Counted from the first letter of the stretch, positions 49,929 to 59,362 are shown. The stretch is 64,000 bases of DNA from Clostridia bacterium (GCA_017399225.1 JAFQEB010000122.1:1-64000), one strand, 5' to 3'. Numbers and translations are program-made. The notes: generated from the sequence alone by a model not told the origin.

Positions 49929-51249
49929 GGGCTTGACAGAAAAGCTGCAGGGCGCGCTGCGCAAGCTGGGCAGCAAGGGCAAGCTGACGGAGCAGAACGT
50001 CAAGGAGGGTATGCGAGAGGTTCGCATGGCGCTGCTTGAGGCGGACGTCAACTATGCCGTCGCAAAGGATTTCATCAAGAAGGTTACCGAGCGCTGCATC
50101 GGCGTGGAGATCGGCACGGGGCTGAATGCCTCCCAGCAGGTCATCAAGATCGTCAATGAAGAGATGACCGAGCTGATGGGCGGCACCAACGCCAAGCTGA
50201 CCTGGTCCTCCAGCCCGCTGACGGTGTATATGCTCTGCGGTCTGCAGGGCGCCGGTAAGACCACCATGGCCGCCAAGCTGGCCGGCTGGCTGGTGAAGCA
50301 GGGCAAGAAGCCCATGCTGGCTGCCTGTGACATCTACCGCCCCGCAGCCATCAAGCAGCTGCAGACGGTGGGCGAGCAGGTCAAGGTGCCGGTCTATGAG
50401 CACGGCACGCAGGACCCGGTCAAAACCTCGCTGGAGGCTGTCGAGCGCGCCCGTTACCTGGGCCGCGACGTGCTGATCATCGATACCGCCGGCCGGCTGC
50501 ACATCGATACCGAGCTGATGGACGAGCTGGCCCGCATCAAGGAGGCTGTCAAGCCCCAGGAGATTCTGCTGGTTGTCGACGCCATGACCGGTCAGGATGC
50601 GGTCAACGTTGCCCAGAGCTTCAATGAGAAGCTGAGCGTGGACGGCGTGATCCTCACCAAGCTGGACGGCGATACCCGCGGCGGCGCGGCCCTGTCCGTG
50701 CGCGCGGTGACGGGCAAGCCCATCAAGTTCTCCGGCATCGGCGAAAAGCTCACCGAGATCGAGGTCTTCCACCCCGACCGCATGGCCAGCCGAATCCTGG
50801 GCATGGGCGACGTGATGACCCTGATCGAGCAGGCCTCCGAGGCCTTCGATGAGAAGGATGCGGAGAAGATCGCCCGGAAGGGCCGCACCGGCGACCTGAC
50901 CCTGGAGGACTTCCTGGATCAGATGCAGTCGATGAAGAAGATGGGCGGCATCAAGTCCATGCTGTCGATGCTGCCGGGCATGTCCGGCAAGGACATCGAG
51001 GTGGATGAAAACGCCATGAAGAAGCCCGAGGCCATCATCCGCTCCATGACCCCCCGGGAGCGTCGCAATCCCAAGCTTCTCAATGCCAGCCGCCGCAAGC
51101 GCATTGCTGCAGGCTCCGGCACCACCGTGCAGGACGTCAATCAGCTGATCCGTCAGTTTGAGAACGCCAAGGACATGATGAAGAAGATGACCAGCCAGAT
51201 GAAGGCCGGTAAGATGGGTCGCCCCCGTATGCGTTTCCCCGGCTTCTGA
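49918..51249 (+). CDS. ffh: Signal recognition particle protein Ffh (SRP54)
   Basis: GTPase of the signal recognition particle. 443 residues. N domain (about 1-90), P-loop GLQGAGKTTMAAKLA (about 107-121), DTAGRLHIDTELMDEL (about 190-205), TKLDGDTRGGAALS (about 245-258), GIGEKLTEIEVFHPDRMASRILGMGD (about 275-300), then the Met-rich M domain that binds 4.5S RNA and the signal peptide (about 325-443), ending PRMRFPGF. Overlaps ylxM by 11 bp. Confidence 0.98.
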   Translation: MAFEGLTEKLQGALRKLGSKGKLTEQNVKEGMREVRMALLEADVNYAVAKDFIKKVTERCIGVEIGTGLNASQQVIKIVNEEMTELMGGTNAKLTWSSSPLTVYMLCGLQGAGKTTMAAKLAGWLVKQGKKPMLAACDIYRPAAIKQLQTVGEQVKVPVYEHGTQDPVKTSLEAVERARYLGRDVLIIDTAGRLHIDTELMDELARIKEAVKPQEILLVVDAMTGQDAVNVAQSFNEKLSVDGVILTKLDGDTRGGAALSVRAVTGKPIKFSGIGEKLTEIEVFHPDRMASRILGMGDVMTLIEQASEAFDEKDAEKIARKGRTGDLTLEDFLDQMQSMKKMGGIKSMLSMLPGMSGKDIEVDENAMKKPEAIIRSMTPRERRNPKLLNASRRKRIAAGSGTTVQDVNQLIRQFENAKDMMKKMTSQMKAGKMGRPRMRFPGF

Positions 51250-51366
51250 GAAGCGGCGGCGCAGCAAAGGCCCCTCGCGGGCATGAATACGCGTGGTATC
51301 ATATAGCAAGCGCTTATGATTTCCATATAGATCATTACCACACACAGATTTGAGGAGGAAACAACC

Positions 51367-51615
51367 ATGGCAGTTAAGATTCGTCTGAAGAGGATGGGCA
51401 TGAAGAAGAAGCCCTTCTACCGTGTTGTCGTCGCCGACATCCGCAGCCCCCGTGACGGCCGCTTCATCGAGGAGATCGGCTACTACAACCCCATGACTCA
51501 GCCCGCTGAGATCAAGGTCGACGGCGAGCGCGCCAAGTACTGGCTGACCTGCGGCGCCCAGCCCACCGACACCGTTCGCGTTCTGCTGAAGAAGACCGGC
51601 GTGATCGAGAAGTAA
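51367..51615 (+). CDS. rpsP: 30S ribosomal protein S16
   Basis: 82 residues. [20 protein letters not shown] and [22 protein letters not shown] are diagnostic. ATG after GAGGAGGAAAC. Followed by khpA, the standard order. Confidence 0.98.
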   Translation: MAVKIRLKRMGMKKKPFYRVVVADIRSPRDGRFIEEIGYYNPMTQPAEIKVDGERAKYWLTCGAQPTDTVRVLLKKTGVIEK

Positions 51616-51709
51616 GGGGACTCCGTCCCGTTTCTTCTCAACGGAGGCCTGATCGTGCGAAGGTATGACCGGCTTTCGTTGTGCGCCAGTTGGGCAGAAA
51701 GGACAACCC

Positions 51710-51946
51710 ATGCAAGAATTGCTCACCTTTGTGGCGAAGTCTCTGGTGGATCATCCCGACCAGGTCGTCGTTCGCGAAACCGAGGGCGAGGCTATCATCC
51801 TGGAACTCAGCGTTGCTGAGGAGGATATGGGCAAGGTCATCGGCAAGAACGGCCGCATCGCCAAGGCCATCCGCGCGGTGGTCAAGGCTGCAACCGCCAA
51901 GAACAGCAAGCCTGTTTACGTCGAGATCGTCGAGGACGACGAGTAA
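51710..51946 (+). CDS. khpA: KH-domain RNA-binding protein KhpA
   Basis: 78 residues. One KH domain with the GxxG loop in GKVIGKNGRIAKAIRAVV (about 42-59). Partner of KhpB in RNA binding and control of cell division in Firmicutes. I place the start at ATG 51710, after AAAGGA; the longer frame has no such site. Genes rpsP, khpA, rimM and trmD form one unit. Confidence 0.95.
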   Translation: MQELLTFVAKSLVDHPDQVVVRETEGEAIILELSVAEEDMGKVIGKNGRIAKAIRAVVKAATAKNSKPVYVEIVEDDE

Positions 51947-51955
51947 AGCCACACA

Positions 51956-51991
51956 CAGGGCGCGGGAAGAAAATTTCCTGCGCCCTGTTTT
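51956..51991 (+). terminator. Internal terminator-like hairpin between khpA and rimM
   Basis: 13-bp stem (51956-51968 with 51975-51987), one mismatch, then TTTT. It would reduce readthrough into rimM-trmD relative to rpsP-khpA. Confidence 0.75.
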
Positions 51992-52012
51992 CGAAAAAAG
52001 GAGATCCAGTAC

Positions 52013-52534
52013 ATGATCGAATATCTGATGATCGGCGAAGTGCTCAAGCCCCAGGGCATCAAGGGCGAGGTGAAGATCAAGCCCTATGCCGCCAACCACG
52101 ATGATTTCCGCCGCTGGAAGACCCTGTACCTCAAGCAGGGGGAAAGCTATGCGCCCATCAGGGCGAAATGCTCCCGCGTGCACGACGGCTTTGTGTACAT
52201 GGTGCTGGGGGAGGCTGCCTCCATGGAGGATGCGGAAATGCAGCGCGGCTGGCAGCTGTATATCGACCGGGCCCATGCCAACCGCCTGGAGGAGGATGAG
52301 GTTTACATCTCCGACCTCATCGGCTGCGAGGGCGTCGACGAGGAGGGCAGGTCCATCGGCGTGTTGCAGGATGTGCTGCAGCACGGCGTGGTGGATGTGT
52401 ATGTTTTCAAGGCGAAGGGACGCTCCGTGATGGCGCCTGCGCTGAAGGCGGTTTTCCCCACCGTGGATGTGGCGGGAAAGCGCATCAGCGTCGTGCGCGA
52501 GCGGCTTGATGAGGTCGCTGTCTGGGAGGAATAA
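52013..52534 (+). CDS. rimM: Ribosome maturation factor RimM
   Basis: 16S rRNA processing factor that binds S19. 173 residues. MIGEVLKPQGIKGEVKIKP (about 5-23) and DEVYISDLIGCEGVDEEGRSIG (about 95-116) are RimM signatures; the PRC-barrel domain closes it. ATG after AAAGGAGAT. The trmD gene begins 1 bp after the stop. Confidence 0.95.
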   Translation: MIEYLMIGEVLKPQGIKGEVKIKPYAANHDDFRRWKTLYLKQGESYAPIRAKCSRVHDGFVYMVLGEAASMEDAEMQRGWQLYIDRAHANRLEEDEVYISDLIGCEGVDEEGRSIGVLQDVLQHGVVDVYVFKAKGRSVMAPALKAVFPTVDVAGKRISVVRERLDEVAVWEE

Positions 52535-52535
52535 G

Positions 52536-53255
52536 ATGAAGATCACGATCCTGACCATCTTCCCGGAGATGTTTGAAAGCGTGCTGAACTCGAGCATCCT
52601 GGGCCGTGCCCGGGAGCAGGGGCTGATCGAGGTCGAGTGCGTGGACATCCGCCCTTTTTCTGACCGCAAGCACAAGAACACCGATGATTACCCCTTCGGC
52701 GGCGGCGCGGGCATGGTGATGCTGGCCCAGCCCATCATGGACGCCATGGCCAGCGTGACCGGCGAGGGGTTCCGCGGCAGGCGTATCTACATGGGGCCCC
52801 GGGGCACGACGCTGACCACGCAGAAGGCCCGCGAGCTGGCGCAGGAGGAGCATCTGGTGCTGCTCTGCGGCCATTATGAGGGCGTGGATCAGCGGGCGCT
52901 GGACAGCTGCATCGACGAGGAGATCTCCATCGGCGATTACATCCTCACCGGCGGCGAGCTGGCGGCCATGGTGCTGACGGACTGCGTGGCCCGCTTCATC
53001 CCCGGCGTGCTGGGCAGCGCGGAGTCCCCGGAGGAGGAAAGCTTCTCCGACGGGCTGCTGGAGTATCCCCAGTACACCCGCCCCAGGGAGCTGAACGGGA
53101 TGGAGGTGCCGGAGATCCTGCTTTCCGGCGATCATGCGAAGATCAAGGCATGGCGCAGGCAGGAGTCCCTCAGGGCGACCAAGCGCTTCCGCCCCGATCT
53201 GCTGGAAAAGGCCGACCTGACCGACAAGGAAAAAAAGCTCCTGGAGGAACTGTGA
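52536..53255 (+). CDS. trmD: tRNA (guanine(37)-N1)-methyltransferase
   Basis: SPOUT methyltransferase. 239 residues. MKITILTIFPEMFESVLNSSILGRA opens it; DDYPFGGGAGMVM (about 50-62), LLCGHYEGVDQRAL (about 109-122), IGDYILTGGELAA (about 132-144, knot) and the C-terminal helical domain are all present. ATG at 52536 after GGGAGGAATAAG. Its stop overlaps the next start (TGATG). Confidence 0.97.
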   Translation: MKITILTIFPEMFESVLNSSILGRAREQGLIEVECVDIRPFSDRKHKNTDDYPFGGGAGMVMLAQPIMDAMASVTGEGFRGRRIYMGPRGTTLTTQKARELAQEEHLVLLCGHYEGVDQRALDSCIDEEISIGDYILTGGELAAMVLTDCVARFIPGVLGSAESPEEESFSDGLLEYPQYTRPRELNGMEVPEILLSGDHAKIKAWRRQESLRATKRFRPDLLEKADLTDKEKKLLEEL

Positions 53256-53620
53256 TGTTTGTGCGCAAGCTGGTGGTCATCGTGGTGCCGCTGCTGCTGA
53301 CGGCGCTGCTGTGCTGGGTATTTCCGCTGCTGGGCGGGCTGGGCTTCTGGTCGAACGTTCTGATGGGCGTCGGCCTGGGCGTTTGCCTGGCGCTGCTGCT
53401 GCCCCTTTCCGGCGCGTCCAGGCGCAAGGAGCCCTTTGCGGGGCTTCTCTGGGCGCCGTTGCTGCTGCTGTGCATCATTGTCACGGGGCAGTATCTTTCC
53501 AGCATCCAGATCGTGATCCCGGTGCTGGATATGTTCAGAACCAGCCACGGTTCGGTGGTACTGGTGGAATGCGCCTTTATCGGCTACATGGCGGTACAGG
53601 TGATCCGCACCAAAAAGTGA
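53255..53620 (+). CDS. Small membrane protein after trmD
   Basis: 121 residues, unknown. Four membrane helices: about 7-23, 29-45, 62-78 and 101-115. Start ATG 53255 overlaps the trmD stop, so it is co-translated. No family recognised. Confidence 0.75.
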   Translation: MFVRKLVVIVVPLLLTALLCWVFPLLGGLGFWSNVLMGVGLGVCLALLLPLSGASRRKEPFAGLLWAPLLLLCIIVTGQYLSSIQIVIPVLDMFRTSHGSVVLVECAFIGYMAVQVIRTKK

Positions 53621-53710
53621 CGGAAGGGGAAGAATTTGCTTTCCTGATCCGTTATGTGGGCAGAGGGGGCGGATATGTGCCCGCTCACCTGATACAAGGA
53701 GGCTGATTAT

Positions 53711-54406
53711 ATGAAGAAGATCCTGCTGATGCTGCTGGCGGCGCTGCTGCTGCTGACCCCTGCGCTGGCAGAGGAAACGCCTGCGGAGGTTCCGGCAGTT
53801 CCTGTGGCCATCCTGCCCCAGGGCGAAGGGCTGCTGATGATGACCGAAGCCATTGAGAAGGCGAATGCGTCCATGTCGATCCTGCCTGCGGACTGCCTGA
53901 CCCGCGCGGAGCTCGTCCGCATGAGCGATGACAGCTGCCAGTGGATCGTGACCATCTTCGATCTGACCAACATGACCGACGGCTGGTGCATCGCGGTGGA
54001 TGCGGCGAGCGGCGAGGTGCTTGCCACCGATACGACCCAGATCGGCTTCTTCCATACCGTCAATGAACGCTGGCAGAAGGCAAAGGGAGTGCAGGCCCTG
54101 TGGCCCCTGGAGGACAAGCTCCTCTACGATACCCTGTATACCATGCAGCCCAACTATGGTCTGCCCATGGACGGCGATCTGCCCCAGGGCGAGGCGCTGG
54201 TGAAGGCTATGGCGGCTGTGGGCGTTACAAGCGCTGCGGACTATCAGATCGGCTATGGCTACATCATGGGCATGGGCGACGGAAAGACCAACGGCGTATG
54301 GGAGGTCTGGTTCATGCAGGATCAGGAGATGATCTACAAGGTCAACCTCGATGCAGTGACGGGTGAGATCTACCTGATCGAGCCGGACGAGGAAGGCAAC
54401 GGCTGA
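53711..54406 (+). CDS. Exported protein with PepSY-like repeats
   Basis: 231 residues. Signal peptide MKKILLMLLAALLLLTPALA, then two segments typical of PepSY half-units: WCIAVDAASGEVLATDT (about 92-108) and YKVNLDAVTGEIYLIEPDE (about 210-228). PepSY modules often inhibit peptidases or sense small ligands; the exact role here is unknown. Strong ribosome-binding site AGGAGG. Confidence 0.8.
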   Translation: MKKILLMLLAALLLLTPALAEETPAEVPAVPVAILPQGEGLLMMTEAIEKANASMSILPADCLTRAELVRMSDDSCQWIVTIFDLTNMTDGWCIAVDAASGEVLATDTTQIGFFHTVNERWQKAKGVQALWPLEDKLLYDTLYTMQPNYGLPMDGDLPQGEALVKAMAAVGVTSAADYQIGYGYIMGMGDGKTNGVWEVWFMQDQEMIYKVNLDAVTGEIYLIEPDEEGNG

Positions 54407-54425
54407 TCCTGAACACGCATATCAG

Positions 54426-54464
54426 GCCCTGTTCATCCCCGGAAAGGGATGGGCGGGGCTTTTT
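54426..54464 (+). terminator. Terminator after the PepSY-like gene
   Basis: Two-part stem (GCCC...CATCCC with GGGATG...GGGC), then TTTT. Confidence 0.65.
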
Positions 54465-54596
54465 GTATGCGAATCAGATGGCGGAAGGCGCATTCCCCTT
54501 TACGGAAGGGCTGCAGATGTGGTATAATAAACTGTATGACTATGCCGATGGAGTGCCTGTGATCTCCACCGGCGCGCGAAGGGAGCGAAACGCGCA

Positions 54597-55649
54597 TTGA
54601 ATCAGAGTAAATGGAGCAAGATCATCAGTGGCGTGGTGATCCTGGTCTCTTTGGGTGTAGTGCTGTATATCGCCTTCTCCAATCAGGAGCTGGCCAACGC
54701 ATGGGACGTGCTGTTCACGCTGGATCCCCTCTGGCTGCTGGCGGCGGCGCTGTGCTACGCCGGTTATGTGTATTCGGAGGGTGCGGGCCTGTTTGCATTC
54801 CTGCGGATGGAGGGCTACCGGGTCAAGCTGTCCTCGGCTGCCCATTTCTCCTTTGCAGGCATGTTTTACGCCAACATCACCCCCTCGTCCACCGGCGGCC
54901 AGCCCATGCAGATCTACCTCATGGCCCAGCGCAATATCCCGGCGGGGATTGCCACCTCGGCGCTGACGGCCCGGTATTTCTTCAATCAGCTCAGCGTGGT
55001 GGCCCTCACCGGCCTGCTGTGGCTGCTGAACCGCGACTTTGCCGCCATGCAGCTGGGCCATGTGGCAGGATTGATCATCCTGGGCTGCGCGGTGAATTTC
55101 GCCTGCGTACCGATCATCGTGGCCATCATGCTCAACCGTAGATGGGTGGAGCGCGTGGCGCTGTGGGGCATCCGCTTCCTGGCAAAGCGCCGCATCTGCA
55201 AGCATCCGGAGAAGTGGGAGACGAAGGCGCTGGAGAGTATCGAGCACTTCCATACCTCGCTGTTCAACCTGGTCCGCCAGCCCCTGCATCTGCTGATCCA
55301 GCTGGTTTCCAGCGTGGTGGAGATGTTCTTCCTGATGCTGGTGCCGCTGATGGTGTACAAGGCCTTCGGCCTGAGCGGCACGCCGGTGATGCACATCCTC
55401 ACGGTGGCCTTCATGCTCTTTGTATCCGCCAGCTACACGCCCCTGCCCGGCGCATCCGGTGCGCAGGAGGGCGGCTTCCTGGTGTATTTCAAGGGGATCT
55501 TTACCGACAGCACGCTGCCCCTGGCACTGCTGGTGTGGCGTTTTATGACCTATTACCTGTGCCTGCTGCTGGGCTGCGCGGATTCGGTGATTACCAGTCT
55601 GCGGGGCAAGCGCAAGCCCATCGACCGCGATGAAAGGATCAGTACATGA
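54597..55649 (+). CDS. Lysylphosphatidylglycerol synthase-like flippase-type membrane protein (UPF0104)
   Basis: 350 residues with about eight membrane helices. SSTGGQPMQIYLMAQR (about 99-114) and PLPGASGAQEGGFLVYF (about 281-297) are the signature loops of the integral-membrane domain of MprF-type proteins; no cytosolic aminoacyltransferase domain is attached, so it is a flippase-only form. TTG start at 54597 with GGGAG upstream; no nearer ATG. Its stop overlaps the hflX start as ATGA. Confidence 0.88.
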   Translation: MNQSKWSKIISGVVILVSLGVVLYIAFSNQELANAWDVLFTLDPLWLLAAALCYAGYVYSEGAGLFAFLRMEGYRVKLSSAAHFSFAGMFYANITPSSTGGQPMQIYLMAQRNIPAGIATSALTARYFFNQLSVVALTGLLWLLNRDFAAMQLGHVAGLIILGCAVNFACVPIIVAIMLNRRWVERVALWGIRFLAKRRICKHPEKWETKALESIEHFHTSLFNLVRQPLHLLIQLVSSVVEMFFLMLVPLMVYKAFGLSGTPVMHILTVAFMLFVSASYTPLPGASGAQEGGFLVYFKGIFTDSTLPLALLVWRFMTYYLCLLLGCADSVITSLRGKRKPIDRDERIST

Positions 55650-57406
55650 AGCAGCAGGTCAATGGCAACCTGACCGGCATCCGGGACAGCATTATCGACG
55701 CGCTGGCGTCCCTGTACAATTATGAGGTGGAGGACGGCGACTTCCTGCCCCGGGAGCTGATGCAGTTCCTCGCGAAGTTCTCATGCGCCCTGAACCGCGA
55801 AATCGCCGTGTACATCACCCGCGACGGCGAGGTGGTGGACGTCTCCGTAGGCACCGACCGGGACGTCGAACTGCGGGACTACCGCCTGCGCCGCAACGCC
55901 CAGCGCCTGAGCTGCGTGCGCTGCGTGCACACCCATCCCAACGGCGACGGCCGCCTGAGCGACGTGGATCTCAGCGCCCTGCGCGCCTTCCGCTACGACG
56001 CGATGGTCTCCGTGGGCTGCCTCAAGGGCGAGCCGACCTTCGTCCAGGCGGCCTTCCTGACGGAGAAGCAGAACATCCTCATGGATGAGCCCGTCCGCTG
56101 GTATAAGGTGCCGGACGGGGAGTGGAACCACCAGATCGAGGAGAGCGACCGCATCGTCGGCTGGGAGGACGAGCAGAAGAATCCCAACGTGAAGGAGCGC
56201 GCCGTCCTCATGGGCATCGAGAGCGAGGAGAGCCTGCAGGAGCTGGCCCGCCTGGCCGATACCGCCGGCGCGGAGGTCGTGGGCATGTTCCTGCAAAAGC
56301 GCGACAAGCCCGATACGGCCCTCTTTATCGGCAAAGGCCGCGCGGACGAGCTGACCCGCGAGTGCCAGGCCCTGGAAGCTGACGTCTGCATCTTTGACGA
56401 GGAGCTTACCGGCATCCAGATGCGCAACCTGGAGGACATGCTGCGCGTGAAGGTCGTCGACCGCACGACGCTGATCCTGGATATCTTCGCCCAGCGCGCC
56501 TCCAGCGCCGAGGGCAAGCTGCAGGTCGAGCTGGCCCAGCTGCAGTACCAGTCCACCCGCCTGATCGGCCAGGGTCTGGTGCTGTCCAGGCTTGCAGGCG
56601 GCATCGGCACCCGCGGCCCCGGCGAATCCAAGCTGGAGATGAGCCGCCGCCGCATCCGCGAGCGCATGACCGAGCTGCGCCGCCGTCTGGAGACGGTGGA
56701 AAAGCAGCGTGAGCTGCGCCGCAAGAACCGCGAAAAGAACGAGATCCCCGTGGTGGCCCTGGTGGGCTACACCAACGCGGGCAAGTCCACGCTGCTTAAC
56801 AAGATGACCGGCAGCGACGTGTACGTGCAGGATCAGCTCTTCGCGACCCTGGACGCGGTCTCCCGCCGCATTGAAACGGCGGAGCACACGCCCTTCCTGC
56901 TGGTGGACACCGTCGGCTTCATCCGCAAGCTGCCCCACGCGCTGGTCAGCGCCTTCCGTTCTACGCTGGAGGAGGCTGCCCTGGCGGACGTGCTGCTGAT
57001 CGTCAACGACGGCGCGTCGAGGGAAATGCACAAGCAGCACGACGCGGTGGAGCAGGTGCTGGAGGAGCTGGGCGCGACGGAGCAGCCCCGCATCGAAGTC
57101 ATCAACAAGTGTGACCTGGGGTCCGCAGAGCCCTCCATCCCCGGCGCGGTGATGGTGAGCGCCAAGACCGGTGCGGGCCTCGATGAGCTGCACCGCCGCA
57201 TCGCCGCCGAGCTCCAAAAAACTTATGCCCCGGTGACCTTCGTGCTGCCCTTTGCGCAGTACGGTCTGGTCAGCCAGATCCGCCCCCTGGGCCGCGTGGT
57301 CAATGAGGCCTATACCGACGAGGGCGTCGAGCTGACCATCGTCATCGGCAACGCCGACCGGGATCGCCTGGTGGCCAAGCACGGCAAGGGGATCATTAAG
57401 CAGTAA
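55646..57406 (+). CDS. hflX: GTPase HflX with an N-terminal JAMM/RadC-like extension
   Basis: Ribosome-splitting GTPase. 586 residues, about 160 longer than the usual family. The HflX core (about 185-586) has FIGKGRADEL (about 230-239), GRGPGESKLE-like RGPGESKLEMSRRRIRERM (about 327-345), P-loop ALVGYTNAGKST (about 370-381), DTVGFIRKLPH (about 419-429) and NKCDL (about 490). The extra N-terminal domain contains VRCVHTHPNGDGRLSDVDLSAL (about 92-113), which matches the H-x-H-P...S..D metal motif of JAMM/RadC proteins. Overlaps the upstream gene by 4 bp. The fusion may link ribosome rescue to a peptidase-like or structural domain. Confidence 0.93.
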   Translation: MKQQVNGNLTGIRDSIIDALASLYNYEVEDGDFLPRELMQFLAKFSCALNREIAVYITRDGEVVDVSVGTDRDVELRDYRLRRNAQRLSCVRCVHTHPNGDGRLSDVDLSALRAFRYDAMVSVGCLKGEPTFVQAAFLTEKQNILMDEPVRWYKVPDGEWNHQIEESDRIVGWEDEQKNPNVKERAVLMGIESEESLQELARLADTAGAEVVGMFLQKRDKPDTALFIGKGRADELTRECQALEADVCIFDEELTGIQMRNLEDMLRVKVVDRTTLILDIFAQRASSAEGKLQVELAQLQYQSTRLIGQGLVLSRLAGGIGTRGPGESKLEMSRRRIRERMTELRRRLETVEKQRELRRKNREKNEIPVVALVGYTNAGKSTLLNKMTGSDVYVQDQLFATLDAVSRRIETAEHTPFLLVDTVGFIRKLPHALVSAFRSTLEEAALADVLLIVNDGASREMHKQHDAVEQVLEELGATEQPRIEVINKCDLGSAEPSIPGAVMVSAKTGAGLDELHRRIAAELQKTYAPVTFVLPFAQYGLVSQIRPLGRVVNEAYTDEGVELTIVIGNADRDRLVAKHGKGIIKQ

Positions 57407-57410
57407 TCAA

Positions 57411-57444
57411 AAAAGCAGCAGGGCTTTGCGGCTCTGCTGCTTTT
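57411..57444 (+). terminator. Bidirectional terminator between hflX and the acetyltransferase
   Basis: 11-bp stem (57411-57421 with 57434-57444) with A/T runs on both sides. Confidence 0.75.
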
Positions 57445-57447
57445 GCG

Positions 57448-57936
57448 TTACATGGGAAGTCGTGCGGTGACTGCACCGTCCTCGTCCGTTCCGACGGGCG
57501 TAAAGCCGGCGTCGGTAAAGAGGTGAGCGGATGCGGCGTTCTCCGGGTGCCACTGGACATAGATGTGACCCGCCTCGCCGCAGGGGCGCGTACGGATGTA
57601 ATCCAGCAGCGCCGCAACGGCGGCACGCCCATAGCCCTTGTGCTGATGGCGATAATCGATCATCAGCCGGTAGATTTCGTATGCCGGCAGGCTGTCATGG
57701 TCGCATTCCTGTTCGTAGGTAAGAAGGACGAAACCGACCATCGTCCCGCTTTCATACAGGCAAAAGGGGAGGCAACGGTAGTATGCCAACGCGTCCTCCG
57801 GGCAGGCGTCGGAATGGGCGTAGGCCTCGGCCAGACTGAAAATATTGGGGTTGACGTAACCGCGCTGTTCCGGCGCGACTTCCAGCGCGATGCAATCAAG
57901 CCAGTTGTTGTGGCAGATGGGGCGGAGTTCGATCAT
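57448..57936 (-). CDS. GNAT acetyltransferase (BltD/spermidine-type)
   Basis: 162 residues. IELRPICHNNWLDCIALEV at the start and YRLMIDYRHQHKGYGRAAVAALL (about 88-110), the acetyl-CoA loop QHKGYG, show the GNAT fold; NPENAASAHLF near the end is characteristic (NAAS). ATG 57936 overlaps the upstream stop (ATGA). Confidence 0.9.
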   Translation of the reverse strand: MIELRPICHNNWLDCIALEVAPEQRGYVNPNIFSLAEAYAHSDACPEDALAYYRCLPFCLYESGTMVGFVLLTYEQECDHDSLPAYEIYRLMIDYRHQHKGYGRAAVAALLDYIRTRPCGEAGHIYVQWHPENAASAHLFTDAGFTPVGTDEDGAVTARLPM

Positions 57937-58472
57937 CTGACGATCCCCTCGCTGTTCCACTTCACTACGGTCCGGTACCCCAGCCTGGCGTACCAGTGCC
58001 CCACGGCGGTATAGTGGATCCAGCTCAGGTCGTAGCCCTCCTCCTTGAAGATGGCGGTGGCCAGCTGGATCATGCGCAGACCGATGCCCTGCTTGCGGTA
58101 GGCGGGGATGGTGCCCACGCAGCCCGGCGCGCCGATTTTGAGCCCCTGGTATTCGCCGAAGTCATCCAGCAGGCAGAAGCTGACTACCTTCTCGCCGTCA
58201 AAGGCGCAAAACACGCGGTCTCCGGGGTTGTAGAAGGGCACCCAGCTGTCGTCCACCTCGGCGACGGCGGCCTTCAGGGTGGCAAAATCCCCGGCAAAAA
58301 GGCCGTAGGTGATGTGCTCCGGCACGGGGATGTCCAGCGCCTGGGGGTCGTAATCGGCCAAAGCCAGCACCTGCTCATCGAAGATGTGCTCCGGCGGCAG
58401 GGAACGGATGTGGGGCTGGTTGAAAAAGTCAGGCTGAATGTGGGTGAAAACGTCGGCGTAGTTGAGGTTCAT
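57933..58472 (-). CDS. GNAT acetyltransferase
   Basis: 179 residues. GCVGTIPAYRKQGIGLRMIQLAT (about 114-136) is the acetyl-CoA-binding loop and helix, and WIHYTAVGHWYARLGYRTVVKW ends it. The N-terminal half is atypical and may bind substrate. I place the start at ATG 58472, 8 nt after AAGGAG; ATG 58478 overlaps the upstream gene but is too near the site. Between two co-oriented genes, same transcript. Confidence 0.88.
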   Translation of the reverse strand: MNLNYADVFTHIQPDFFNQPHIRSLPPEHIFDEQVLALADYDPQALDIPVPEHITYGLFAGDFATLKAAVAEVDDSWVPFYNPGDRVFCAFDGEKVVSFCLLDDFGEYQGLKIGAPGCVGTIPAYRKQGIGLRMIQLATAIFKEEGYDLSWIHYTAVGHWYARLGYRTVVKWNSEGIVR

Positions 58473-58474
58473 GC

Positions 58475-59362
58475 TCATTCTCCTTTTGCAAAGTTGATTG
58501 CCAGCTTGTCGAAGAGATCCTCCAGCACAAAATGACTGTTGATGGTGTGGTAGATGCGGATCTTCCTTTCCGGCAGCTCGCGGACGTAGTTCGTGTCGGC
58601 GTCGATGAGCCAGGCGCTTTCCCACCAGGAACGGCCCGCGCAGTCGTCGATCACCACGGCCACGCTGGGGTTGTCGCCCAAAGACCAGCTTTCGCCGGCG
58701 GTCCAGCCCGCATGGGGGCCGTTGTTGTACTCGTCCATCTGGCGCAGCAGGTACGCGCCCACCTCCCCGCAGGGCGCAACGCGCCTTTGCAGCGTGGCGA
58801 GGCTCACGCGGATGTGGGCGTAGCCGCTGGCGGGAATCTGCCAGAGGGGGACGCTGGTCTTCTCCAGGATGCAGTTGATGGCGTCGGGATCATTGCCCCA
58901 GTTGAACTCGCGGAAATCGGTGTGATGCTCCCGATAGCCCCGTCCGCCGATGGTGACGATGGTCATCCGCGCGGCGATGTCCGGTGCAGCGGCAAGGGCG
59001 GCGGCAGCGGTGCTCACAGCACCCATGCACAACACGAAGAGCTTGCGCGGATCATCTTTGCGGGCCTCGTCGATGATGCGCTGCGCGCCTTCGCTGATTT
59101 CTCCGGCAACCTTCGGCCAGACCTGTCCGCACAGCACGGGTACGTCCGATTTCATCAGCCCCAGCAGCTTCTGTGCAGCGGCAAAGGAGCGCTCCATGGA
59201 GCCCTCGCACATGAAATGCTCGGCGACAACGGCCCTCACGTCCAGCTTGGGCGACAGCAGCGCATGGGCGATGGCGAAGGGATCGTCTGCCTCGCAGGCC
59301 GCGTCTGTGGACACGATGACGCGCACACGCTTGGCTTCGGGGACGGTGAACTGGTACTTCAT
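58475..59362 (-). CDS. Inosine-uridine preferring nucleoside hydrolase family protein
   Basis: 295 residues. STDAACEADDPFAIAHALL (about 18-36) carries the Asp cluster of nucleoside hydrolases in the D-x(4)-A-D-D form; VRAVVAEHFMCEGS (about 43-56) and REFNWGNDPDAINCIL (about 152-167) provide other calcium and ribose contacts. It lacks the classical DTDPGxDD spelling, as in a known subgroup. Splits ribonucleosides for salvage. ATG 59362 after AGGAGG. Confidence 0.88.
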   Translation of the reverse strand: MKYQFTVPEAKRVRVIVSTDAACEADDPFAIAHALLSPKLDVRAVVAEHFMCEGSMERSFAAAQKLLGLMKSDVPVLCGQVWPKVAGEISEGAQRIIDEARKDDPRKLFVLCMGAVSTAAAALAAAPDIAARMTIVTIGGRGYREHHTDFREFNWGNDPDAINCILEKTSVPLWQIPASGYAHIRVSLATLQRRVAPCGEVGAYLLRQMDEYNNGPHAGWTAGESWSLGDNPSVAVVIDDCAGRSWWESAWLIDADTNYVRELPERKIRIYHTINSHFVLEDLFDKLAINFAKGE

